NCBI GenBank assembly: GCA_015179025.1
Contig: WHUX01000072.1
Span: 186,001 to 250,000, forward strand
Origin: Terfezia claveryi
Lineage: Eukaryota > Ascomycota > Pezizomycetes > Pezizales > Pezizaceae
Length of the DNA: 64,000 nt
Direction of reading: 5' to 3'
The notes below the pieces were generated by a model that saw nothing but the letters and a program-made list of their open reading frames with translations, was not told the DNA's origin and ran no database searches. Position 1 is the stretch's first letter. Each line of letters begins with the position of its first letter. The position numbers and the translations under genes were made by a program. This document shows, one piece after another, positions 37,090 to 46,290 of the stretch.

Positions 37090-40000
37090 TCACTGCCCCT
37101 GTGCTCCGCCCCCACCCAGCCCAACAGTCAACGGCTTCATAACATTAAACCCAAAACCCCCCGCAGCCTGCCTAGCCTGCCCCTGTACCCCTTGCTGCGC
37201 CTGCCCCTGCTCCGCCCTAACCGCAGTCGAATACGGCGGTGGAGGGGACATCTCACTCGCTCCCTCCCCTCCACTCCCATTTTCCTGGGCAATAACATCA
37301 TTCTGCGCATGATCCTCCTCGCCAGCATCGTATTCATACCCATGACCTACATCCAACATGCCAATTCCCTGTCCGTTCACCCCAGCAGCGGTCAAGTCGT
37401 GGTCCCAGGAACTCGTTGGCCGAGTAGGCGGGATAGTGATGATTTGTGGCGGTGGCCCCATTACAGTGGGAGTGGCAGTGGTTGGTGAAGGTGTGGCCAT
37501 TTTAAGCCCTCCGTTCGTCGTCGGGGATAATTTCGCAGTTTGTGTGGGTGGACTTGCGGGTTTACTTCCATTCGTGGTATTTACGGGTTTTGGAAGCTGC
37601 TTCCCTACTTTTCCCGCGGGGGGTTGCTTTGCAGCAGCAGTGGGCTGAGCTTGAGGAGGGGTACTCGCCGCAAAAGGTGACTGTCCTAGTGGGCTCCTAC
37701 AAGTTGGCGTCCCAGGACTACTTCCCCCCTTTCCCGCCTCACCACCGCCTTGTGTCTGTAACTTTCCCACTTTCCCCGGTCCACCAGATGCTTCAAGTTT
37801 CATTGCCGCCATTCGCACCGCGCTGACATTTGCTCCTGTGACTGCTGGCGTGACTGCTGGCGCAGCAGCTGGAGCTGGAGATTGTTTCTCAACTCCCTTT
37901 TTGCGCTCTTTGGCCTCCTTCTTCAGCTGCTCAATCTCCTGCTGCTTTTCCTCTGCTAACCTTTCTAGCTCACGGACCCGAGCATCCTTATCTCCCGAGG
38001 TGCTACTAGAAGGGCGGGATTGAGGCTGCTGCTGTAGTTGTTGCTGTTGCTTTTGCGCCTCCTCACCAGCTTTATACGTAATCCTAATTTTCCTCATCCC
38101 CTTCACCAACGCATCCTCAATACTATCACCTTCAGAATCCTGTCCATGTGGCAGTGACTGCGGTGGTGGAGATGTACCCTTCTTCGCTGCACCCAGTTTC
38201 CCAGCTGCCCTTGCCGCTCCGCGTGTAGTCGGACCAGGCAAAGTCTGAATATTCGAAGTTGAATTCACCCTCCTCAGCCCTCTTCCGGAAGCAGGTGGCG
38301 GGGGCAGTGATACAGAAGGAGGTGGAGAAGGAGTTGTACTCGCTGACTTATTAACTCGAGCTTCCCCTCTGAAATTCCCCACACTGTCCTTCCTCGCCGA
38401 ACTTGTCCTCTGCGGTGGTGGTGGCATACCCATACTAACCACCCTCCTACCTCCCGCCGGTGGTGGTCCATGGCTAGGGGCTGGACTCGGTCCCCTACTA
38501 GGAATCCTCTGCATAGGAGGGACCCGTCCTGAGCGAGTAATCGGTGCAGTAGTGGTGGCAATCACTGCAGGGCTAGTTACGACTCCAGCAACAGACTTCC
38601 TACGCCTATCGCCTCCAGCCCTACTCGCCGCACGTTCCTCCACCGCAGTCGGCTTCGGTTTCCTCTCCCGAAGAACCATCCTTGTGAGACCTTCATCGCC
38701 GTGTCCGGCTACACTATGTCGTTTCGACGCGCCCCGCGTAGTGCTAGCCACACTCAGCGTAGGACTCGGGGGTTGCTCATCCTGGTCCTCCTGGGGTACC
38801 AACCTCTTTGACAAATCCACCGTAGCGGTCGCCCAGTCGATGATAACCGGTGGTGGAGGCGGTCCATTGCCAACCCTCGCGGCCTGTTTGACCAGAACTT
38901 TCGCTTCAACCTTAGCTTTACTCGCTGCCGTCGCACTGAGATAGTTGACTGGTGCACCCGGAGGAACCTTCTTCGGCCTTTTTGCAGTCTTATTCTCCAG
39001 TTCCACAAGGTGCTCGATATCCCACCACTGTGGATCGTAATAGTCGACTGCAAATCCCTCTCCCTCACCCCCAAGGAAATCCCCAGGAGTTCCCCCATGT
39101 GGGCCCATCTCATATTCACCATCACCCATGACTCCATCCTCGTAAAGGTATTCTTCGCTGATGCCTCGGTGAGTCTGGTGGTGTCTGAACATTGCTCGTG
39201 CGGGTGTTTCGTAGGCCAATCCCACCAGGTGTGCTAACACTCCACTCATAATTGCCCTATTACTATACCCCCCTTCGAGAACCGACACCACTCGCCCACT
39301 ACACCCCGTCCCCTCATCCTCCGCCAACGCCACCGACTCCCTCGCAAACCTCGCATAAAATCCAGTTGGTACATGAACCTTATGTCTCTGCATCCCGATC
39401 ATCTCATGCTCACTCGCATCGAACCCTGCAGAAATAAATACCGCAGCCTTAATCTCCTTCCCACCCCTCCTCCAGTTATCCATTTCTCTCATGAGCCACT
39501 CCTTTGCCCGAGATAACAGGCGAGAATACACCGTCTCATAGATCTCCCAGAATTCCTCGGGGGTGTGATATTTCTTCAAATGTATATTAACAATCATCTG
39601 TCCACGCGCATCTAGATCCACACTTGCATCCCTAATCTTCTCTGGTTCCCCTGCCTCACACGGGAAACTCTCGATGTCATGTAAACTGAAGTACGCCACC
39701 TTCGGCACCGGACTCGGCGGCTGCAATTTTGACCCTTGAGCTTTTTTAAGCAAATCATTCAAATGCCATGCAATCGCCTGACTTCCATCTCCATGATGTA
39801 AATCAATATCCAGTATCACCGCGTGCGTAAGCCCATGTGCCCTCGCCGCATGCGCAATTCCTACATGCACATTATTCAACCAGCAAAATCCACTCGGCGT
39901 CGTTTGAGCACAATGATGTCCTGGCGGCCTAATCGCTACAAACGCCCTTCTTGTCACTCCCGCCCCGTCCGCCCCCGTGAATACCCTATCCACAGCATCA

Positions 40001-40968
40001 TAAACGGCCCCCACGCATCCTTCTAACGCCTCTTTCGAGTTAGAGCCAAGATATAGGTCCCCGCTGTTCCAACCATTTCCTAATGGTATCTCACATTCTC
40101 CTCTCTTGTGTCTCCCATCCACACCGTTGCACAGCTGAGTCAACTCATTCAACCACCTTCCCTTATCCCCACCACTAGCATGAACAAGCATCACCTCCGG
40201 ATCCTGTAACGACCCAAGCCGTCTTGTCTTGTGTATCGATAGCTTATGTCCTCCCAACCTCGTCTGCGCCGCACAGATCCCCATAATTGCAGCTGTGATC
40301 CGCTCGGGGCGTTCCACGATGGTGGCTAATTCCGCTTTATTCGTTTTCGGACGAGAGAATTTATGTTTATATGCTGCATCGTGGAGGATAACTGCTGTTA
40401 AAGCAGGGGGCTGGGGGCTGAGTGGTCTAAACCCTTCCTTCTCCTCGCCATCTTTTGTACCCTTCTTCTCTGTCCCAAGACCAAGTAGACTTGATTTCCT
40501 ACTCAACCTCCCCGAACCTCCAGGTGGTGGAGTAGACGTCGAGCTTGTGCTGAGTGTGTGCATAGACGCCCGTTTCCTAATCGTAGGTGTCGAGGGTGCA
40601 CGGCTCAGCCTCGGACTATCTGAACGGGATACCGGGGAGTCGCTGAAGTGTTGGCTACCCCTCCGGGAGTTTGTCTGGCTTTGTGTTTCCCGTATCTTTC
40701 TAAGATCAGAGAAACTCGCTGCGTGTCGTGGTCCCGGGTGGTGTGAATCTCCGCTCCCTCGAGTAAACCTCGACAGAGAATCCGTTAAATGCGGGTCGAG
40801 TGACGTCCCTAGAGGATGTGTTGGGAGATGGGGTGTAGGATGATATTGGTTCGATGAACTTGTAGTATTCGTAGTAGTTGATCTTGGCGAGTATGAAGAC
40901 GATGGAGGACGGTTGTAACTATTATGATTATTATGATGATGGATTGGGTAGTTGTGATGGGAAGACAT
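37090..40968 (-). CDS. Hos3-like class II histone deacetylase
   Basis: This enzyme removes acetyl groups from lysines using zinc; the Hos3/HosB group is fungal. A single uninterrupted frame encodes 1292 residues. Residues 1-190 are disordered (Ser/His/Asn-rich). The deacetylase domain covers about 193-590: VERPERITA (218-226), RPPGHHCAQ with tandem His 351-352, DIDLHHGDG with likely zinc ligands Asp389 and His391, SAGFDASEHE with zinc ligand Asp517, and LEGGYS with Tyr568 in the transition-state position. All catalytic residues are present, so it should be active. The remaining ~700 residues are long low-complexity Pro/Ser/Ala/Gln sequence with one coiled-coil-like stretch (RELERLAEEKQQEIEQLKKE) near residue 990. 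It is unusually long for the family because of this tail, and it has no intron, unlike its intron-rich neighbours. Confidence 0.93.
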   Translation of the reverse strand: MSSHHNYPIHHHNNHNSYNRPPSSSYSPRSTTTNTTSSSNQYHPTPHLPTHPLGTSLDPHLTDSLSRFTRGSGDSHHPGPRHAASFSDLRKIRETQSQTNSRRGSQHFSDSPVSRSDSPRLSRAPSTPTIRKRASMHTLSTSSTSTPPPGGSGRLSRKSSLLGLGTEKKGTKDGEEKEGFRPLSPQPPALTAVILHDAAYKHKFSRPKTNKAELATIVERPERITAAIMGICAAQTRLGGHKLSIHKTRRLGSLQDPEVMLVHASGGDKGRWLNELTQLCNGVDGRHKRGECEIPLGNGWNSGDLYLGSNSKEALEGCVGAVYDAVDRVFTGADGAGVTRRAFVAIRPPGHHCAQTTPSGFCWLNNVHVGIAHAARAHGLTHAVILDIDLHHGDGSQAIAWHLNDLLKKAQGSKLQPPSPVPKVAYFSLHDIESFPCEAGEPEKIRDASVDLDARGQMIVNIHLKKYHTPEEFWEIYETVYSRLLSRAKEWLMREMDNWRRGGKEIKAAVFISAGFDASEHEMIGMQRHKVHVPTGFYARFARESVALAEDEGTGCSGRVVSVLEGGYSNRAIMSGVLAHLVGLAYETPARAMFRHHQTHRGISEEYLYEDGVMGDGEYEMGPHGGTPGDFLGGEGEGFAVDYYDPQWWDIEHLVELENKTAKRPKKVPPGAPVNYLSATAASKAKVEAKVLVKQAARVGNGPPPPPVIIDWATATVDLSKRLVPQEDQDEQPPSPTLSVASTTRGASKRHSVAGHGDEGLTRMVLRERKPKPTAVEERAASRAGGDRRRKSVAGVVTSPAVIATTTAPITRSGRVPPMQRIPSRGPSPAPSHGPPPAGGRRVVSMGMPPPPQRTSSARKDSVGNFRGEARVNKSASTTPSPPPSVSLPPPPASGRGLRRVNSTSNIQTLPGPTTRGAARAAGKLGAAKKGTSPPPQSLPHGQDSEGDSIEDALVKGMRKIRITYKAGEEAQKQQQQLQQQPQSRPSSSTSGDKDARVRELERLAEEKQQEIEQLKKEAKERKKGVEKQSPAPAAAPAVTPAVTGANVSAVRMAAMKLEASGGPGKVGKLQTQGGGEAGKGGSSPGTPTCRSPLGQSPFAASTPPQAQPTAAAKQPPAGKVGKQLPKPVNTTNGSKPASPPTQTAKLSPTTNGGLKMATPSPTTATPTVMGPPPQIITIPPTRPTSSWDHDLTAAGVNGQGIGMLDVGHGYEYDAGEEDHAQNDVIAQENGSGGEGASEMSPPPPYSTAVRAEQGQAQQGVQGQARQAAGGFGFNVMKPLTVGLGGGGAQGQ

Positions 40969-42364
40969 GGTAAATGGAGGTGGGTAGGGGTATGGTTGGT
41001 CGAGGGTGCGTTTGTCGACGTTGACGTGCGTCGGAGGATATGCAACCTTTTCCCGCTGGAAGACGCTGGAATTGACTATTCCCCAGTAGCCCGATCAGTA
41101 AAACATCCAGGCACGGTCACATCAAGCAAAGAGGCCATGAAAGCTTTCCAGGGGGCTGGAGTGAGAGCTGATCTCTGTCTTGGACTTACCGGTACTCGGT
41201 ATTCAAGAATCGCGGAGCCAGCTATACCCAGGTGTCCACTCCAGCCTATGCAAGTTCTGGAACCCACACAAATAACGGCGTGCTTTCAAACAAGTGCAAG
41301 ATGTCGAAGTATACTGGAGAGGGCTCGATTCATGTTTGGAAAAACGTTCTGTGGGCGGGGGAGATGGGGAGGTGAAGGTTGGCCCGTTCTTCTGGTTCCG
41401 CGCCCCAGGGCCACAGAAAAGGAGTACCTAGCTAACTACAGTACGTACCTGGGCCCCTGGACACCAACCCCATCCGCCCCATCTCATCCTCATCTCCCGA
41501 ATGCCAAAACTACCCCAAAACACCCCAGTCCGGTCCCATGGCTGGTTTCAGGGCTGGCCCAGGGCAGCTCTGCAGGGGCCCAAGCGAGTCTCATCCCAGC
41601 CCGCCCGCGCTGTTTGTGAGACATCCCAGAAATCCCAGGTAATATCCAGAGTTGCCCATTAAACACCCCTGTCGCCTCCATGGCCGCAAATGCGCGCTGG
41701 GCAGCTACACAGCCGTGCGTGTTAGGGGTGTCGGGGTGTTAACAAACCTCTGTCGCCCTGGGAAAAAGCAGCAACTGGCCACGCGAGGCCGGTCATGTCA
41801 GGAATCAAGGTGAGGTTTGAGGGTAACTTGGAATGGCACCAACGATACTATAATATCCAAGGCTACCCCAGCACACTCCCAGACAATGGGCCCTGTCAGA
41901 ATACCAAGCCATCTGATGCTGACCAGGTATGTAGTAAGGTATATACATGTTCCTAAAACTACATAGAAAGCCACCAGGCTACAATACAGGGGGTAGAATT
42001 TCTGCCTGTGATATCCAAGCTTGCATCAGAAGAACCCAAAGAACAAAGCCCCTTGCACCTCAGGTAGATAGATAGATACCCACTGAAAAGAACACGAGAT
42101 CAGGAAAAATGAAACGATAAAATTAAAACAAAACCCTATACCCAAATGAACATGCAAATGAACACGCAAGTCCAATGAGATGAAACCGAAAACCAGGCAA
42201 CCCGTGAGCCAAGCCATAAAAACAAAAACCCATGAATAAGGAGATCTGAAGAAACAAAAGGAGAAACAGAAACGGGAAAAAAAGGAGAAAGAACGGTCAA
42301 GCACGCAACCTGCGGCCAAACTCCTCACGCAGTAGAAGCGCCTAGAACCATGGCCCTTTGGGTA
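40969..42364. other. Intergenic region between tandem minus-strand genes
   Basis: It holds the 5' leader and promoter of the deacetylase gene and the 3' region of the F-box gene. A 231-codon plus-strand frame starting in the deacetylase N-terminal coding region runs to 41619, but it is low complexity and antisense at its start, so I do not call it. A CCCCAG/CCCC-rich patch at 41450-41600 and an A-rich patch at 42090-42300 are compositional only. Confidence 0.5.
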
Positions 42365-44091
42365 TTATTTCCACTGCCACTGGCGCGCTGACTCGCATCC
42401 ACATCCTTCTTGCTTTACCACAGCTTGTCCACTAACATCATACCCCCTCGCGCGCACATTGACAAAAGCACAGGAACCTGACTTCGTAAGAAAGGGGAAA
42501 ATGTTCCTTTTCAGAGGATGAATCATCACTAGCATCTCGTCCCTCCAGGTGTAACCCCGATGCAAGGCTACTCCTTCGTCATTGATACCAATAAGCGAGA
42601 ATTCCAATTGTTGTGCCTTCTCCGAAAATCCCTCCAACCTAGCAACCTCGAATTGATGCTCACACGGCTCCCCCTGGTCACAAAGGGTGTTATCCCACTC
42701 ATCCCAGACACTCACTTCAGGGTGGCTAAAGCATATTTGCGCTATCTTGTCCCGCCATCCTACTCTTGGTACTTCCCATCTCTTCTTTATACCGCCCAAT
42801 ATCGGCAGCTTCACGTGCAGCTCATACTCATTCGAGGCCAAACAAAACCATCTCGACATGTCCCTAATTCTAGTGCCAACTTCATGTCCCCAATCACGGA
42901 GCCAGGAATTAATCTCAAAGCCCAGGTTGAGCCCATCCTCCAGTTCCCCTGAGCCTAGAGATCCGTCATCGGCATATAGTATCCCATTCGTCGCCGGTGG
43001 TCTTAGACCCTTGTAGTATCTCTCCGATACATAGAATCTGCTTTCAGAATTCACAGTAGTTATAATGGTGGGTGCGCCGTATAATGGAAAATCGAGATTC
43101 TCCAATACCTTGTCGATTGCCACGTTAGAACGATTACTGAGCTTCAATCGTATATATGTTGTGGAGTCTAGAAGGATCCGTCTACGTGGAGGCAGCTCAT
43201 CATGATAGTCTGAGCCTTCCGGTTCATCAAATAGCGGGGCATCATAAAGCGTATTGGTTGGTCTGAAGTATTCCGGGGGTACAGTGAAGCTAGAGAAAGA
43301 GATATTGATATAATTGTAGCTTCCCTCTCCCTCCAGAATATAAAAAGGGAAGAAATGATTAAACCACTGCTGCCCAGTGATATGAATACACTTCTTAAAC
43401 GAATTGCCTAGCTTCCAGAGGTCCTATATTGAGGTAAGAACCCATCTTAGCGTGAGGGAAAGGATATAAGAGTTTTTCGTACCAAATGGCTCCTCACAAC
43501 CTCCCTCCACCATCTACATACCTGAGAAAGCTGAATCTCTATCCTCATAACACAGAAATTGCCACCATTCTCCCCCGGAATGACGATACCTCGGCTGCCA
43601 CCACCGACTAAGTTTCCGTCATCTTCTTCCAAATAGTCATACAACCAATTTTCGTCGAGAGTATATCTGAAGACTTGTTGAAGAAGCTCGGGTGGGAGGT
43701 CTGAGATGGATAGCTTTGGCTTCTTGGTATTTGTTGGAGCAATAGGGCTCCCAGCTGTCGTTGTTGTTGAAGAAAGGGTCTGCAGTTGCATACTAGCGGT
43801 TGCAGGATCACTCATGCTGTTTGTGATATATTTCGCAGAAGGGAATATTGACTGCTGGCGGTAGCAACTGGATAAAGTTGATGAGTGCGAGGAAGTTGGG
43901 GTCGTTGGGGAAGCGGGGCAGGGTGAAGAAGCCGGTGTGGCTGGTGATTGTGGTCCATAGTCATCGAATTGACCTTCTTCCTCGCACTGGTTGTTTCCAT
44001 CTTGTGTAACATCCCCTCCCATCCAAACCATTTCATCAGGCATCTCCTCATGGGCCCCAGAACCACCCTTTGTTGTAAGTAATATTCGCAT
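42365..44091 (-). CDS. F-box protein with unknown C-terminal domain
   Basis: F-box proteins bring substrates to SCF (Skp1-Cul1) ubiquitin ligases. Two exons (44091-43483 and 43423-42365, separated by a 59-bp intron) encode 555 residues. The first ~125 residues are a Ser/Thr/Pro-rich disordered leader. The F-box begins at LSISDLPPELLQQVFRYTL and continues with LSQVCRWWREVVRSHL, joined across the intron to DLWKL, as in the classical F-box ending. Between the two halves is an insertion of about 40 residues rich in Asp, Glu and Gly, longer than usual. The C-terminal ~330 residues (PPEYFRPTN, YVSERYYKGLRPP, WDEWDNTLCDQG, ISWRDEM-like TWRDEMLVM) show no WD40 or LRR repeat that I can see; a beta-rich substrate domain is possible. 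Donor GTACGA and acceptor ATATAG are the only pair that restores SHLDLW. Confidence 0.85.
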
Positions 44092-44511
44092 GTCTGTCTT
44101 TCATAAAACAATAAGCAAAGGAAGGTTCAAATACTCTAAATTAGGGGGCGTGTAATCCGGCTCGCAGAGTAAACTCAACCTGACCTAGGCATTCCGAGAT
44201 GAGGAAACGGATGACAGCGAAGTATAAGTTTCCTTCACAGACTTGCTACTAACCAGACTAGCTTCCTGCCTTTCTGTGCCCCTAGCTCTAAGTTCGACAC
44301 ATCTTTGTAACCCTTCCTTCTGTGCACTGGTGCTCCAATTGGTTTATGACGGCACCCAAACGTGATTGATGCACCTACTCGGCAAGCGAACTGCCCTAGA
44401 GGTAATAGAACCAGTCGATTCGATAACGGTGAGTAGGAACTTCTGGTTAAAACACACGATCAGGGAAAAACCCAGAAAGAATAGCAGCAAAATCAAGCAG
44501 ATATTAGGGAA

Positions 44512-45060
44512 ATGAACTCTGGTGTGATAGGATGCGACATGCGAGGCTCAATTGCTACGTTACTGGAGCAGGGGTTGGGCACCATGCAGTTGGTCCCCGT
44601 CCGCCGCGCTGCTGTCTGTTCAGATTCCCTAATATCCGCTGTTATTGTAAAACTCCTATCACACATTAGTGAAACTAATCCTATTGTCTCTTTTATGTCT
44701 TTGTCATGCTTCTGCGTCCTGTTGTGTGTTGCAGGAAGTATACAGCATAGCCAAGCCCTGAAGAAGTGGAGAGTATGTTGGCTGCAGGTCGACTCGATCA
44801 GAAAGAAACCAGCAGATAATGTCGAGCAATTTTTGGACCAAAGGGTGTGGTATTTCCAAACACTTCATTACCGATCCGTTCCCCATGTTTGTTCACAGCC
44901 CTATCGTGTCGGCAGCTGTGGAAGGGACAGAATGCTACCCCATGGAGGCGGCATGATTGATAATGTGGGGTCTTTATCGATGGTGGTCAATGATGATCTG
45001 CATCGTTTCCGCGGTGCAGGGGGGGGTCTGTCTCAGTCAGTGAGATTCGAAATGCTGTGA
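44512..45060 (+). CDS. Unassigned 182-codon open frame
   Basis: An ATG-initiated frame with one hydrophobic segment (IVSFMSLSCFCVLLCVAGSIQ, about residues 58-78) that could span a membrane. I recognise no family. It is divergent from the F-box gene, with about 420 bp between starts. The codon pattern is unremarkable and a chance open frame is quite possible. Confidence 0.15.
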   Translation: MNSGVIGCDMRGSIATLLEQGLGTMQLVPVRRAAVCSDSLISAVIVKLLSHISETNPIVSFMSLSCFCVLLCVAGSIQHSQALKKWRVCWLQVDSIRKKPADNVEQFLDQRVWYFQTLHYRSVPHVCSQPYRVGSCGRDRMLPHGGGMIDNVGSLSMVVNDDLHRFRGAGGGLSQSVRFEML

Positions 45061-45461
45061 AACAGGATGACTTCTGATAACGGGACTCCTGCAAATTGGC
45101 TTCATCTAAGGGAAGAGAAGGAAAGAGGTGCCCAAAGGTGCAATCGTTGACAGTTGGGGGATGCGGCCGTGGGAGGGAAACAGTATGAGTCACGAGCGGC
45201 ATGAGACGACCACGTGACACATCAGGGTGCATGTTTCGCCAAGCTTTCTATATATGAAACGATAAGCAAGCAAATGACACACAACTTAACACACCGCTTG
45301 AGCGCCTTTAACTGCCAGGAGATTGACTGGCGACAAGTTACCTGGGAAGTCTTTTCGGCAAGGTGTCGCAAACGCAGATGTCTCCATTACATTGTATTGC
45401 TCCTAGCTCTATGAAGATTGACCAATTATCACTTATTCTACGAGAATAAATATATATACCG

Positions 45462-45509
45462 TAGTCTAGTTGGCACAACACCCTCCTTTGTGTTGTGCCA
45501 ACTAGACTA
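45462..45509. repeat. Hairpin (MITE-like) with 20-bp arms and 8-nt loop
   Basis: The arm TAGTCTAGTTGGCACAACAC (45462-45481) is followed by an 8-nt loop CCTCCTTT and its perfect reverse complement at 45490-45509. A partial copy (arm plus loop start) is at 6246-6271. A perfect stem implies recent origin or selection. A small mobile repeat is likely; a non-coding RNA is possible. Confidence 0.75.
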
Positions 45510-46098
45510 GGTAATATAGCAGGGAGAGTCGGAATTAGCCTGCACTAGTGGTTGTATTCAAATGGAAAGTAGCACACCAGCTCTTGTATCCTGAAATTCG
45601 AGTTACCTACTCTAAAGACTCACATGCATCAATACTGGTGGTGCCTTTCTTGTACCCACTACTTACATGCGCAAACCATGATGGCTTGTGGATCGGAGAA
45701 GTGCTATACTTGAGAATACCCCATGATCCCCGGTCGTGTCGGTAGGTCGTGCAACCAGACTACATGATCCCTTAAGCTCTAGTTGCCTAGTTCAAACAAG
45801 TAACTGTGCGTGCATGCTTTGTCGATATTGATGGGTGCCATTCCTGTTACCCTGAACTTAAGGTTAACCAGCTTTGCAAATTTCACAACTCAGTATATCC
45901 GTGCACAGCCATAAATGCGGGGTGAGTGGTTGTAAATTTAAACTTATATACGCCTAAAACCGGCGTTGACAATTGTGGTGATGATATGCATTTTGGTAAG
46001 CGAAATTTTAACTTCAAGTTCCTGCTTATGACGTTCAGATTGAAACTAATCTTATACATCTGTGAACCCATTCCAATTAGTAGGCAAAAATGCCAACG

Positions 46099-46122
46099 CC
46101 CCAGCCCCAGCCCCAGCCCCAG
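46099..46122. repeat. (CCCCAG)n microsatellite, four units
   Basis: Four perfect CCCCAG units lie in intergenic DNA, about 90 bp from the internal-promoter-like boxes at 46215-46284. Confidence 0.85.
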
Positions 46123-46208
46123 CACGAACATAAAATCTACACCAAGTCTTGCAAATGTATATACGGCAGAATGCCTCAAACGACAGACAAAGAGAAAAGT
46201 AAATAGTC

Positions 46209-46290
46209 GTGGTGGGATTTGAACTCAACCCGGTTTGAAACAACCTTTGACAGGTAGAGCAAGTATTTGATCCATGCTCTGCCACGCAAT
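46209..46290 (-). other. tRNA-derived segment with A-box and B-box (SINE head or tRNA pseudogene)
   Basis: On the minus strand, TGGCAGAGCATGG (46284-46272) resembles the RNA polymerase III A box and GAGTTCAAATCC (46226-46215) the B box, 45 nt apart, the spacing of a tRNA. AGAGC/GCTCT can form a D stem, but the T stem does not pair and the anticodon arm is poor, so it is not a functional tRNA. Either a decayed tRNA gene or the head of a SINE. Confidence 0.45.

Noticed and set aside
40924..41619. 231-codon plus-strand open frame overlapping the deacetylase start
   Set aside because: Begins antisense to the deacetylase N-terminus, low complexity, no family resemblance; likely a by-product of GC-rich sequence.
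42026..42328. 100-codon Phe/Ser-rich frame downstream of the F-box gene
   Set aside because: Reflects an A-rich plus-strand patch read in reverse; hydrophobic by composition only.
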